Made by a program: the position numbers and the translations under genes
DNA from: Spirometra erinaceieuropaei
Lineage: Eukaryota; Platyhelminthes; Cestoda; Diphyllobothriidea; Diphyllobothriidae
Assembly (NCBI GenBank): GCA_902702965.1
Contig: CACRXP010000145.1
Location: 675,088-739,087 of the forward strand
Direction of reading: 5' to 3'
Length of the DNA: 64,000 nt
The notes under the pieces: model-generated
Seen by the model: the letters and a program-made list of their open reading frames with translations, nothing else
Database searches by the model: none
Told to the model about the DNA's origin: nothing
In this document: positions 35,570 to 46,924 of the stretch, piece by piece
Layout of the letters: each line of letters begins with the position of its first letter
How positions within the stretch are numbered: the stretch's first letter is position 1

Positions 35570-38282
35570 GTTCGTCATGTCTTGTTTTTCCCCTTATTGA
35601 ATACCAAGTGATTTTCCTTTGCATGATAACCTTAATAGTGACCACCTAACTGAGCCTGTGGTACTTCTTCACCAAACGTAAATCTGGTTCTGCTTTGCCT
35701 CTAAGATGTAATCAAGATTCCTCGTAGGTATTCGCACAACGACACGCGAGCAATGGCAGAGAAGGAATAGTAGGGCTAAACTGACAGACAGTCCGGCTAG
35801 ACGCAACGACAGCCCAATTATCGCGAACGGTGATGTCCACGGTAGGCCTCGCAGCATGCTGGGATTGGGGACGGTGAGTTGGGCATGAATTAGTGCATAG
35901 TGATATTCAACTTTCACAGCATATACCACACCCTCCCCTCTCTCGCCCACATGGTTCCAGTGGCAAGACACAGTCAAGAGAACCGGAGGCAGGATCGGGC
36001 GTGGTGACTGAAAAAGTTGGATGGCCCGGCTACGCGTGCCACACACGGGCTTGCCCTCGCAAATTGTGCAGCGTTTTTAACAGAAACAAGGGTCGGTCAG
36101 GATCCCAACTGGTGAGAATGTCATAGATGCCCCATTACGCAGGAACCATTGCATCTAGAATCTCCATCCTGCGAGGACTAATTTCGCGTAGTGATATACG
36201 TAAATACTGCGTGACTGGTTACATCGGTTTCATAGAGGGCAACATTGATCATCATTTAAAAGGTCACTTCTTTCACGAAGTTATTTAGTTTCCTCTTATT
36301 ATGTAAATGCCTTTGGGGAGTTATGGCGAACGACCAGATATGTAAGCCCATGTTTTTACTGCGATAACATGTCCCTTATTTGATCATAATAGACGCGTTA
36401 TATTAGGGTTCCGTTTCTAGTTAGGCACAAGAAAGTGATCAAATTGAAGGTTGAAATTGGGGTAGGAAAAAGAGTATGGGTCAAGACTGGGGTTAGAGTT
36501 AAGCTTATCTATCGCAGACTCTTACCCAATTCGACTTTATTTAATCAATAACCTCGGTACGCCTGTTTTTCCCCGTTTACGTACTCTTATTCCCACCTTT
36601 CGAATTACACTGTCCGTTCCGTCACCTCCCTATGGAACGCGAGTTTCCTTCATGCTTTCCGCAGGTTTTACTGATTGTCACGTCCATCGGCCTTACTGAT
36701 AAAATTATTATTAACATCCTTCCCGTATTACGAGTGACCCTATATTCTATTTCCTCAGTGGGTTTATATATAATGCTCGCCTAGTTAAGGTTTAAGTTGC
36801 ATGGCCAAAGACCAGGAGCAAGCACTGGGTGAAGAATTGCTTCATCAAAGTGCTCGGGTTACTGCCCTGTGGGCACAAAATCCAGCGAGTAAAGAACAGT
36901 CGAGTCTCTGCTCCAATTAAAAAAATAGATTAAGGAATTCATTGTCGCGGTTCGTTCAAAGGCTCTTTTCTAAAATTTTGCTGTCTATAAGTAGAGACAC
37001 GATTAAACACTAGAGTCAACTGTGTGTGTTGAATTAATCTGAGTCGATGTCAGTTTCTATCCCCTATAAAAGCAAACCTGGTCCAAAATACACTGGGGAA
37101 TCAGAACAAATTTCGGACTTCGCAAAAGGAGAATAGATTAATATTAGTATGTGACTCCCAATGCTTGGTGAAAAATGTTGCCCTCACTCAGCGTGCAGGC
37201 GCGAATACCTTTTTTCTCTTTGAGACCTTGACACCCGGTTGGCTAGCCCGTATTGTTCATAAGCTGTGCATGCTTCCTTCGAAAACGGATAGCCTAATTA
37301 ATGCAAATTTAGAGAAAGCGAGACCAGACTGTTGCCTAAGGCGAAGCTTCGTCTTTCGCAGATCTACCTTATTCAGAGATCTACATTACACTGCTACGTA
37401 GAATTGAATAAAATCTTGAAGCGGGACCAAAAGTCACCGACCGATTAGTAGTAGGGTTAATTCGACTGTATTTTTCATCTGGAATTGTCTTGCAGTAGGC
37501 AAATAGAACGTCGCTGTGTAATCAGAATTTTTTCGCGAATACAAGATATAGCGGAAACTAGAAAAGTACATTAGAATCGCGAGCTGGTGGGCTTCCTAAT
37601 AAAAACAAACAGCAGGAAACATGTTGTAATGCGATTGGTAGAAAAAGTCGGGCAAACAAACAACAGGCCCCAGGAATCGCCTTCCCATCATCTTCTGTTT
37701 TCTATGGTCTCTAAGCAATCTCCGAACTCGAGAAAATATTCCAGCAGCTCCGTTTTATCTGAGTCAGACACGGCGTGCAGTGGCCGAAAAAATGTTATGT
37801 CTTGTCCTTTTCCATTCAGAAATGTGTTAAACATTAATTTAAAACCACATATTTGTCCGACTTGATAGGCATCATGACTTAAAAATAATAAGGGAGGTAT
37901 AAAATGATTTTTGTAGTCTCAAGTAAGGTATCGCATTTTGCAGAGTTTTGGGTTAATTAAAGTAACGCGCAAACATCCAGACTTCAGTACCTTATTCACG
38001 TAACGAGGCTTAATGGCAAAACTTCAAAAAAGAAAAAAATGTTTTGATCCGTATATCGTTGGGGCTTTTGAGCTCCGGCAAGGCATTTTGCGAACTTCAC
38101 TATTGTATTTATTGAACTTGAGCAGTAAGTGAACAAATCGTGCAAGATGCGAACGAGAAGAAGACTGCTGTTACAGCTCAGAGCGGGCACATCCAATGGC
38201 TTACTAAAGTTGGCCAGCAGGGCCTCAGGCTAACTGAATAGAGCGAAGGAAATTAAAGCGAAGTAAGTCAGACACAGAGCAT

Positions 38283-38689
38283 ATGATAGGGCACAGTGTT
38301 CCAACTATGGAAGATGGACGCCTACCGACCGTTTGTACAGATATCACTCGTCCCGTTGTGCCTTGCGGACTCTCTTGTCCAACCAGCAGGCGCACAGCGC
38401 TGCATGATAGATGCAGAATGGTATTACCGACAAAGACAAGGGAGACTGGAATGGTCATCTCTGACTTATTAGTCGTCGTCAGCCAGTCATACCCAACTAC
38501 GAAGTGTAGAACACCTGGGGCTTCATACCATAACATGCTAGTTAGACGGCCAACGCCTCTAACCACTGAGCCACGGACTCGCTGTCCTGTCGGCATCGAT
38601 CGGGAATGTACAATGGCATAGGGGTGCTCACCGACAGTTTCTACAGAAATCACTCGTCCCGTTGTGTTTTACGGACTCTCTCTCTCTCT
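38283..38689 (-). repeat. tRNA-derived SINE, minus-strand copy plus partial neighbour
   Basis: It contains the same body and tRNA-like head as 32241-32545, including TTAGTCGTCGTCAGCCAGTC and CTAACCACTGAGCCACG. After the head the sequence runs into the tail of a further unit (GGGGTGCTCACCGACAG and following), so at least one and a half units are present. It ends in a CT-rich run where the orientation switches. Confidence 0.8.
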
Positions 38690-39000
38690 CTCGGTAATTG
38701 CATTCTGCCTACATTATGCGCAAGTGTGCAGCTGCTGGTTGGGCATGAGAGAGAGTCCACAAGGCGCAACGGAACGAGTGAGTTTCGTAGAAACCGCCGT
38801 TAAGCACCCTCTACCATGGTATGTTCCCGAGCGCAACCGACAAGACAACGCGCCCGTGGCTCAGTGGTTGGAGGCTTTGGACGTCTACCTAACAGGTCGC
38901 GAAATCGAGCCCCAGATGTTCCGCAATTCGCAGTTGGGTATGACTGACTGACGACGGCTAATAAGCCAGAAATGGCCATTCCAGTCTCCCTTATCTTTTT
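38690..39000 (+). repeat. tRNA-derived SINE, plus-strand copy inverted against its neighbour
   Basis: It starts inside the body (TCGGTAATTGCATTCTGCC) and runs through the tail. It then begins a new unit with the head GTGGCTCAGTGG (A box) and AAATCGAGCCCC (B-box-like), and ends after GCCATTCCAGTCTCCC near 39000. Together with 38283-38689 it makes an inverted arrangement centred on a (TC)n/(GA)n run near 38685. Confidence 0.8.
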
Positions 39001-39608
39001 CGGTACTATCACTCCATCGGTTCTAACTATGTTTTCTACTCGAGCTTTCACCATGCTTCGGAATGTGACTCTTAAAAACTTTGGCTCCCTTTATGTACAA
39101 ACATCTATGCATTCAACCACACTTCCAACAAGTCAAGCGAGATGGGAATTGCGTCCTTTCGTTTGACGATTATACTGCCTGTGTATGCAGTGAGAATACT
39201 CTTTAGCAGCTTGGAAATGATCTGTTATGATACTGGTTTTACTGTTTGCTTCCTGGCAGTCAATACAACCATGTTCGCCGTTCCTCTGAGGGGGTTACAA
39301 CAAGCCAATGACAACTGGATAAGTATATTTTTAGGTACCAACACCATAGCATCACTCGTTGTAAATTATCATCACGAGTTACTTGCAAACAACTATGCGT
39401 CCATGCTTAACCCTCGAGACCCGTCCGCAGTAATTCAAAAGAGTCTTGGTTTCCCTCTCGCCTTTGACATAGTCATTTCTCTCTGCCTTACTCACGAATC
39501 AACTCGACTTTATTCACTACTACCCCTAATATCATCGATGGCGTAAGTTAACCCAAAGCGCCTAATTATACCTTATAATACTATTCGTTTGTTCTTTCCA
39601 AAAAATAG

Positions 39609-40272
39609 ATACAATTTATCGTCAACCAATGGCATCTCTTTCGTCAGAGCCTGAGACACAGCCGACGCATGGAACGGCTCAGACAGACCAGACTGGCCCA
39701 AGACAGGCGCCTCCAGCCAGCAGAAGGCGGTGCTGGGAGCGGAGCCGACCCACAGGATATCTTAAATAAAGTGCTGCTCAAGAGCGAGGCCATTGCCGTG
39801 CAGAGGGTGACAAGCTTTGAGGAGTTCAAACAGCGCCTTCTGGGTGGCCCGCGACCCCCACAGGAAGGGAGCACCGACCCAGCGACTAGGGTTGACAAGG
39901 ATGGCTTAGACAACTCAAAAAACCGCAGTCAGAGCCGGGGACACATACGAGAGGGTCTGCCTAGGCGCCCTATCATTCATCTGCCTCAGGGTGGCGCTGT
40001 GCTGAAAACCAGACTGGTCAATGCTCATTCGCCGCTTGTGGCTACTAGTAGCAGTAGTACACGGTCGAGAGCGGTTTTAAGTATGACCGGCCGAAAACGC
40101 AGACGGAGTGCCGAACTTACGGACCAGACGGCGCCAGGAAGTACCGATGAAGAGGGTGTGTTGGCTGTGGGGGCTGAGGAGAACTGGCAGGAATTGTCGC
40201 CAGATGACGATCCAGATCAGATCGAGGACTATAAAAACTATGAGGAGGTGCAGACGACGGAAACACAATCTC
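39609..40272 (+). CDS. VEGF/PDGF-like growth factor, exon 3 (propeptide)
   Basis: The frame is open from the acceptor (TTTGTTCTTTCC then AAAAAATAG) to a consensus donor TCTC|GTAAGT, for 221 codons plus one base. That single base completes a His codon with the first two bases of exon 4, so the frame continues into the cystine-knot domain. The sequence is hydrophilic and lacks Cys. It has a SFEEFKQRLL block, then a poly-basic RKRRR cluster (about codons 160-164), then a very acidic stretch (PDDDPDQIEDY) leading to the domain. A propeptide cut at a furin-type site just before the knot is typical of VEGF-C/D, PDGF and insect PVFs. Codon composition is GC-richer than the flanking introns, as expected of real coding sequence. 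The exact 5' edge is uncertain because a CAG acceptor at 39645-39647 also exists. Confidence 0.65.
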
Positions 40273-40647
40273 GTAAGTTTCATTTGGATTGCAAGTGAGC
40301 AGATTGCATATTCCAAGTAATAGTGGAGTAATTATTTTCTATACCTCCACAAAGAAGATACTGACGCTCCGAAAACTAGCCCGTTAGAAAACTAACATTA
40401 ACTATTATAATTTCAGTGTTGTTCTTGATCCGGAATTTGATTCAAATTCCTTAATGACTCTCTCTCGGATTTATTTATAAGTGGTTTGAAATGCAGTCTA
40501 CATTAAGCACAATTAGTCGCCTTAAAAATTATCATTCCTAGTGAAGCAAACCTTCTGCTTATAAAAGTTGTTTAGGATACTACTTTCAGGTGAAGGAGTA
40601 GAGTTGACCAGTTCCGGTTATTAGGCTAGTGGAAACGAGAAAAAGAT

Positions 40648-40850
<203 letters not shown>

Positions 40851-42999
40851 GGACATTAAGTAGGCGAAGTTAGTCTGTTGTTCACAACAGTTCATTTTGC
40901 TGTTCGTCATCCGATGTTGTTTACCGACGCACAATACCCACTCTCTTAAACTCATAGGCTTATCTGCGTAAGTTTATGGCTGAACAAAGCCATGAATATT
41001 ACGCGGTTATATCACTAATGATGATGTATGTCGGCCCAAGTATTTATATAAACTTTCAGACTGAGCCCGTAAAGCTTGATCGCGAAGGATTTGTTCCATT
41101 TTAGCGCAGTAACCTCCGAGAAAGTTTAAAACTGAGACTGACAAGTGTTAGAAAGTTTATTCTGCAAAATTGGCCTTTTCAAATCTCGTGTCCTATGAAA
41201 GATGACTCTTTATTTAGCATTAACTTAATGAAAAATGCCCATATTTGTCCTAGTTAGTTTGCCTTAAATACATGCCACCACATAGTGTTCCCTGAATTAT
41301 GAGTGAGGTCGAGGTTTTACTGGTCACCACTTCTGAATGATGCTACAGGATTAAAGCTTAAATTCTCGAGAGAAAAATTGTTCCCATGTGTTGAAATTGC
41401 TTTATTAACAGCCCAAAATTAATTCTACTTTGCGCTGTCTACACTGCCACCTACATCTGGCAACTGTTCATTTTCCGTTTAAATTTTTCTGCTTTCTGTA
41501 GACATGATTCTTAAATTCGGACCAAAGGTATTTCTCCCACCATCTTTAATTTCATAGCCTTGCAAAATTAAAAAGCTCTTGCAATATGTACTGGCGTTTA
41601 GTCGCGGATGATTCAGTTAACGTGTCGCGAGGCGGGAGAGGTTCGATATTATAACAGACGTTTAAATATATCCGTCATTATCTTATTATCAATTTTTTGG
41701 AGTAGCACGAGATGTACGCTTTGAAACTCCTATGGAATGTCAGTCTTCTGGATGTGGTCAGCTCTGTCGCTGAACTGGGTGTGCAAACGCCTACAAAAAT
41801 ATTTTCATGCCTTTTTTGCTGAATTGCCCGGACTACAGTATCTACCACAAATGGACGTTAAACACATTGTCATCGCCACAGTATTCGTTTACTGTTGTAT
41901 TCAAGTGTGCACGCGATTGTGCCTCAATCGATAGGCTCTTTATCTGCGCTAGACGAATGAGGTATTCGGTTAAATAATAAGGTAGCTAACTACATATTCG
42001 TCTAGATGGATAATTGAATGAGATAGCGACGTCAATCAGGCTCCTGAGATTCATGTAAAATAAAGCCACGCTATCTGGCTCCTGAACTTTGCTAGAAAGA
42101 AAAGAGAAGGCATGACGCTTCTGGATCGACTTTTAGCACCTAATCCCCATTATCTACGTGTTAACGTCCATTTAGTTGGCGCTAGTTCGGGGTTCCCATA
42201 GAACCTGGAAGAAAGTCTTTTATACACACAAGACCGGCTTCGACGACCTAATCGCTCCCTTTCCGTCATTGCCAGGTGGCAACGCCTTAGTGATTACCAA
42301 TAGCTCCCTGGAACGGTTCTTCAACGTTTCCAGTAGCTGCAAGATTCGCAGAGATAGAGTTGCTTGTCACTGTTGGTTTACCCTGCCCTAATTGTGCCAC
42401 CAAATGTTCTTTCACCCCTTCGTATGAGCGCCCACCCTCTCGACCAATACGGTTTACTCACAGGAGGACGTTCAAAAATAAACTGCACTTGAAAATGGCC
42501 TGCGGCGTACTTGGCTCTGCCTCGAGGTCTTACAAGGTGAAGAGCAAGATGGGTGCTTTAGCGGTTCATTGACTTTCCTTTTGCCAAAGATGATATAAGT
42601 CATATTAGTAAACAAAGCATTTTACAAGGCCACTTTGTGTTGAATACATTGAATTTTCGAAGTTGATGGATGCTTGTCTATAGACGACAGAACGGGCTTA
42701 AGTCACTAATTGAGCACGCCCGAGCGACTACATTTTCTTCGACCCCCAGGTCCTCACAGCTTGAGATTAGGATATGCCTGCCTCGTTACAGTTGACAGTC
42801 GATGAACTCCTATTGTAACATCCCTGTTCTACTCAATACACTATTTTTAAAAAGCAAACACTCATAAGATATTGGTCATAAAAGATACACGGCGGATTTT
42901 CAGGCCTATTTGTGCCTTCTTCCGTGTGCTAAGCTTACGGAAATAACGACAACTGTGTCTCGTTATAATTGTAATGCTGACCTCACTTGTGGACGACGT

Positions 43000-43980
43000 A
43001 CAAGGTGGGCTAACTCATAAAATGTCAAGCAAAATTCCGAAATCCGTTTTCGTTTCGAAAAGATTAATTAAGTAGGGTTGTAAAACTAATCATCTTGCAG
43101 CATAATTCTATAATACGTCAGTTATCTCAGGATGCCGACTTTCAAAAAACTTCTTTCCGGCTGCATGCAAAAACTGTATTCTGTATAAAACGACTGCTAA
43201 ATTAACATGCTTGTTTCTCATTGATTTTTGATGCCCTTAAAAATTCTATTATATTTCATAAAAACATGCATAAGAGTATTCAGTCTTTTGCTCATTTGAT
43301 GGAAGATTACGTCTTCTTCCAGTTTTGTACTCGAGGGAATGGTATAATTAAGTTTTCAAAAACCTTCCCAATTCCCGAATAATTTAACCCGTCCTGCCGT
43401 TACACTTGCACTCAAGGTTTCCAAACTACAAGCCGTATATTTTATGCGTCGGAAGACCATACATTTGTCTACGGTATTAAGAAAATAATATCTGGCATTC
43501 ATGGAATCCAGCAGTGGATTTGAGCCATATTGTTTACTTTACAAGCCACATTGGTAAATTCAGAGACATGACGTTTCATGAAAGACTATTTCACGGCATT
43601 AAAAATCTCACAATGAAAAACTCTTTTAAAACCGAATTATTCCCTTGACTTGAGTATGAAACTAGAGGAGGACGTCATTTTCTACCGAATGAGCAAGATG
43701 ACGAATATTTTTATGCACGTTTTCAATGAAATATAATCGAATTTTTAAGGGCATCGAAAATCAATCATGCATGTTAATTTAGTAGTCGTTTTATACAGAA
43801 TACTGTTTTTGTATGCAGCCGGAAAGAAGTTTGTTTGAAAGCCGGCCTCCTGAAGTAACTGACGTATTATAGAACTATGCTGCAAGATGATAAGTTTGAC
43901 AACTCTTCTTAATTAATCTTTTCGAAACGAAAATGCATTTCGGAATTTTGGTTGACATTCCGTGAGTTAGCCCACCTATT
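43000..43980. mobile_element. Long-TIR foldback element, copy 3 (best preserved)
   Basis: The left end (GGTGGGCTAACTCATAAAATG) and the right end (reverse complement GGTGGGCTAACTCACGGAATG) are near-identical. The inverted match continues for about 300 bases on each side, through CGTTTTCGTTTCGAAAAG, ATTCTATAATACGTCAGTTA and CTTCTTTCCGGCTGCAT. The single-stranded form would fold into a very long hairpin with a loop of roughly 350 bases. No transposase is encoded. Confidence 0.88.
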
Positions 43981-44179
43981 GTATATACATTTTCCAGTGT
44001 CTGGTCTGGTGGTTTCTGTTGCTAGGGCATATTACTGGGCGAAAGGGAACTGAGTCAATCTTAATAGATTACTTTTTCAGTCCTGCCTCTCTTCATTGAT
44101 GCTCCGTTGATGCCTAGTTATGCTTCAAATGCCTAGTTTAGTCCGCATTTTCGGACAAACGGACAAACAGGCCACAATT

Positions 44180-44344
44180 GGACACGAGAATATGGATTCC
44201 TCGTGCCACTGGTGATCGTGAGTTCAATTTCAGGGACACCTATTCCGGCGTCCCAGCTCTATCCCTAACCCTCATTACCCAAATCTTCCCTGGAATTTGG
44301 CGCAAGCTCATTTGTAAAACGAGGAGTTCATATTCTCGTGCCCC
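44180..44344. mobile_element. Small TIR (MITE-like) element
   Basis: GGACACGAGAATATG at 44180 is mirrored at 44321-44344 (reverse complement GGGGCACGAGAATATG), with about 22 bp of imperfect TIR. The interior has CCCTAACCC-like words. A related block (GGACACGAAAATAGGAATCC) lies at 52438-52460, next to another TTAGGG-like patch, so this is probably a small dispersed family. Confidence 0.5.
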
Positions 44345-44622
44345 TTGCTCAGGCCTGTTTTATCAGGGCAGATTGCAAAGCATTTGCCCGTCTCACTGTT
44401 ACGCTCAGTCTCGATGCACGCACAGCGAACTTTCGAATTTTAGTGGATAATGGATAAAATTCCTCAACCGGCGACAGAAATCTGAATTAAGCTTTCCGCT
44501 TTTACCTCACTGATACCAGCGTCTTCTTCTTTATGATACTGAAGAGTAAAAAAACGAAAGGGACGCATGTGAGCTTGGCACACATAGGAGTTAGAATTAT
44601 TGCTTATTCTCTGTTGATACAG

Positions 44623-45041
44623 ATTCCGATTCTGAACTGCGAAATGCCTACTTTGAGTACCGGGAATTTGTGAAACATGCTTGCTCGCCGCAGAACCGAA
44701 CCCTCTGTACGCAATCTCTCCTGGGCATGGAAAGGGAAAAGGCCACACTCTTTCTGCCTCCGGGAGTTTACGTAAAACGCTGCAATAATCCTACCCATTC
44801 CGCGCGCTTGTCCTACACGCAGCGGGTCCTCTACTATCCCAGCGTCAACGCCTATTCATTCTCGACCGAACAAAATCGGCGGCCCTCGCCATCCTGCCCC
44901 TCCTGCATAACACCAGAGAGTGGTTATGCGGAAACGGAAGCATACGGCTACGAGAACGTCGGTTCCTGCAGTTGCCCTACCCCGGGCGAGGAGTGTTTAC
45001 CCACGAAGGTCGCCCTCAAAATGCATTCAGTAGCTCTCGTC
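44623..45041 (+). CDS. VEGF/PDGF-like growth factor, exon 4 (first half of cystine knot)
   Basis: The exon is bounded by a strong acceptor (CTCTGTTGATACAG) and donor (GTC|GTAAGT). The first two bases complete a codon begun in exon 3, and it ends in phase 0. The order of blocks is that of a VEGF/PDGF domain. HACSPQNRT (44676-44702) matches the C-x-PR start seen in PDGF-C/D. FLPPGVYVKRC (44751-44783) matches the strand F-x-PPC-x-VKRC. SCSCPTPGEECLP (44964-45002) matches GGCC-x-DEG-x-ECVP. A final KVALKMHSVALV then matches the next strand. Ring cysteines equivalent to VEGF-A 26, 57, 61 and 68 are therefore present. The residue equivalent to Cys51, which makes the inter-chain bond, is Gly (GGA, 44763-44765). 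About 60 residues are inserted after VKRC, with two further cysteines. One extra Cys also follows the first. Family assignment is by motif reading, not a database search. Confidence 0.8.
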
Positions 45042-45243
45042 GTAAGTGCATTTACCCTGTTTCACCTGTCCAGCAACAGGTTCCGCAGTTATAGCATTAA
45101 AAAATTGTATGTGAATTTCAATTGGTTTGGGCGAAAAAACTCACAGCCGGCAAAGTCCTAAGGGCTTAACCTGGAATTTACACATTTTAAGCAGTCACTT
45201 TGGCTCCAGTAATGATTCACTTTCTCCCTGTTCTCGAGGGCAG

Positions 45244-45402
45244 ATCAGTTATGACATTGTTTTGGGAATATCGTGGTGCTTGACCTATATTTGCGCGACC
45301 GCCATAACGGCCATGGGAAAGAGCATCAAAGAAGGACGGCTTTCCGAGCAGGGGAATGAGAGCTATACCGCTCAACCGTCTACCCTAAGTCCCATTTTGT
45401 GA
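45244..45402 (+). CDS. Possible alternative last exon with a membrane segment
   Basis: After a pyrimidine-rich acceptor (CTCCCTGTTCTCGAGGGCAG) a 52-codon frame ends in TGA. It begins in phase 0, so exon 4 can splice to it in frame. It encodes a hydrophobic segment of about 18 residues (IVLGISWCLTYICATAI), followed by a basic and then polar tail. Splicing here instead of to exon 5 would replace the second half of the cystine knot and the C-terminal repeat with a membrane anchor. It may equally be a chance frame inside intron 4. Phase agreement alone has a one-in-three chance. Confidence 0.3.
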   Translation: MSYDIVLGISWCLTYICATAITAMGKSIKEGRLSEQGNESYTAQPSTLSPIL

Positions 45403-46149
45403 CATGGTTTTCAATCAAAATATTGAACATACTTTAGGCAATAATGGTGGTATTCGTCCGTATTTAACTGACCAAGTGGTCCAAAGACTTTTAAGAAACA
45501 TGTGAAACCAGCTGTTACCATTAAGGTTCTCATTGCCAAATAAAAGGTCACAGCAGCAGAACGTGAAGGGCCGAAGTACCGATGTTGCCTAAGGCAACGC
45601 ATGGCTGTAGAATAGGATAGATTTATCGACTACGCATACACATAGTGCGTGCTTTGTAGTCAGAGTCATCGTGATAACACATTAGAGCCCATATTCTTCC
45701 GAAAATAATCTTTTATCGCGTCTCATGCTCTCTACCATTGGACTTCCCGCCCCCTCTCAGAATAGACCACGCGGTAGACGTGTTGGACGTGTTCTCGAGA
45801 ATGCACACCCAAAACAGATGCCAACACTTGGGATATGGTGTCAGGCCCATTTGCAGTCTCACGTCGTGCCAATTTGGATTCCCGCCGCTCCCCTATATAT
45901 TTATTATTGTTGTTGAAAATCCTGGTCACGTGCATGTTTTTGAACAGGGGGCGTGGTGGTACGCCTAGATGCGGGGTTCGCCGTGCCAGGCAGCTGCTCC
46001 TCTCACATCTCCCGTCTTCTAGACTCTGGCATAACACAGGGCCCAGGTGGGGAAGGAGTAGAGAGTGTGGTAGATACCGCGCAAGTCACCGTCCCTGATC
46101 TCACCCTGTTGTAGAGCAAACGGTGGGCATCATTGAAACCGACGGTCGA

Positions 46150-46300
46150 ACTGTCATCATTAGACTTAACGCCTACTGGCCAAGGAATTCGGGTTTGACT
46201 TCCAGACTCATCCAAACCTGGAGTTGGCCAAAGCTGGCTGACTGCGGTTGATAGAACCAAAAATGACCATTTCAGTCTCACATATATCTGTCGGCACTCC
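46150..46300 (+). repeat. Degraded tRNA-derived SINE copy
   Basis: Diverged head, B-box-like GGGTTTGACTTCC, then GGCTGACTGCGGTTGATAG and CCATTTCAGTCTCACA, in the order found in the better copies. It lies in intron 4, sense orientation. Confidence 0.5.
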
Positions 46301-46478
46301 TTCATGCACAAATAGCGATGAAGCTTCTAATTTAGATCTTGCTGCTGCGAAATGTTTCTCAGTCAAAAACCCGGACTGGTGCCTACTAAACTGAGGGTTT
46401 ACGACAGATTATTTTTTGTTTAGTCACATTTTTGAATATATTTGTTGTCCTGCTGGTAAAATACTAATTTCTCCCCAG

Positions 46479-46556
46479 GAAGACAGCGAATGCCTGCTCA
46501 GGAAACCAGTTCCTAGCAAAGAATCTGCCGTTACTCAAAATGACACGCTGCCTAAG
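46479..46556 (+). CDS. VEGF/PDGF-like growth factor, exon 5 (loop)
   Basis: A 26-codon exon lies between a textbook acceptor (AATTTCTCCCCAG) and AAG|GTAAAA. It is phase 0 at both ends, so it can be included or skipped without changing frame. It encodes a hydrophilic segment with one Cys (EDSECLLRKP...). In the family alignment it falls in the loop between the second and third strands of the knot domain, a region of variable length. It might be skipped in some transcripts. Confidence 0.65.
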
Positions 46557-46850
46557 GTAAAAAGTGCCGTAGGTGTAGCTCTGGCGAAGTTCAAGCTAAT
46601 GCGTTTTCCAAGGAGTCCTTCGAAAGTATTTTTCAAGATGTTATTGACCAGATAAAAGACCCCTCCGTACGACTGCCAAATTAAACCGAAAGTCTCTCCA
46701 CCTTTTCGAGGGAAAAATACGAACAATGACGTCACCTTTTGCGCGCATGCCCTTTTTGCTGATTTAATTGTATACTACTATCATTTGTCGATATTGGTTT
46801 TCTTCACCGTCCTGTAGTTATTCATCTCGGGCTCTTTTTCTTCTTTTAAG

Positions 46851-46924
46851 AATACAACAACGGGTAAAGTTTCGACAGAACTGGTGGCACTTACGGAACA
46901 CCTAGAATGTGGATGTCGTTCCAG
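46851..46924 (+). CDS. VEGF/PDGF-like growth factor, exon 6 (end of cystine knot)
   Basis: The acceptor CTTTTTCTTCTTTTAAG and donor CCAG|GTGCGT frame 24 codons plus two bases. ELVALTEHLECGCRSR is the closing strand of a VEGF/PDGF domain. Compare the family pattern V-x-L-x-EHLEC-x-C of PDGF and the corresponding C-x-C of VEGF. The two cysteines (46908-46910 and 46914-46916) complete the knot with those of exon 4. The last two bases, AG, join the first base of exon 7 to form Arg. Together with exon 4 this is the strongest evidence for the family. Confidence 0.82.

Larger units (their letters stand above)
35570..39608 (+). other. Intron 2 of the growth-factor gene (candidate), 4.0 kb
   Basis: It contains a weak TTAGGG-like patch (36405-36505) and the inverted SINE cluster (38283-39000). 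A 131-codon frame at 39142-39546 has hydrophobic segments and happens to end at GC|GTAAGT. It does not join exon 3 in frame at the best acceptor. I treat it as chance or as an alternative exon. Nothing else was recognised. Confidence 0.4.

Noticed and set aside
39142..39546. 134-codon frame with hydrophobic segments ending at GC|GTAAGT, briefly considered as a membrane-protein exon (7TM/RGS-like)
   Set aside because: No motif was convincing on inspection. It follows closely on SINE sequence, and its phase does not join exon 3 at the best acceptor.
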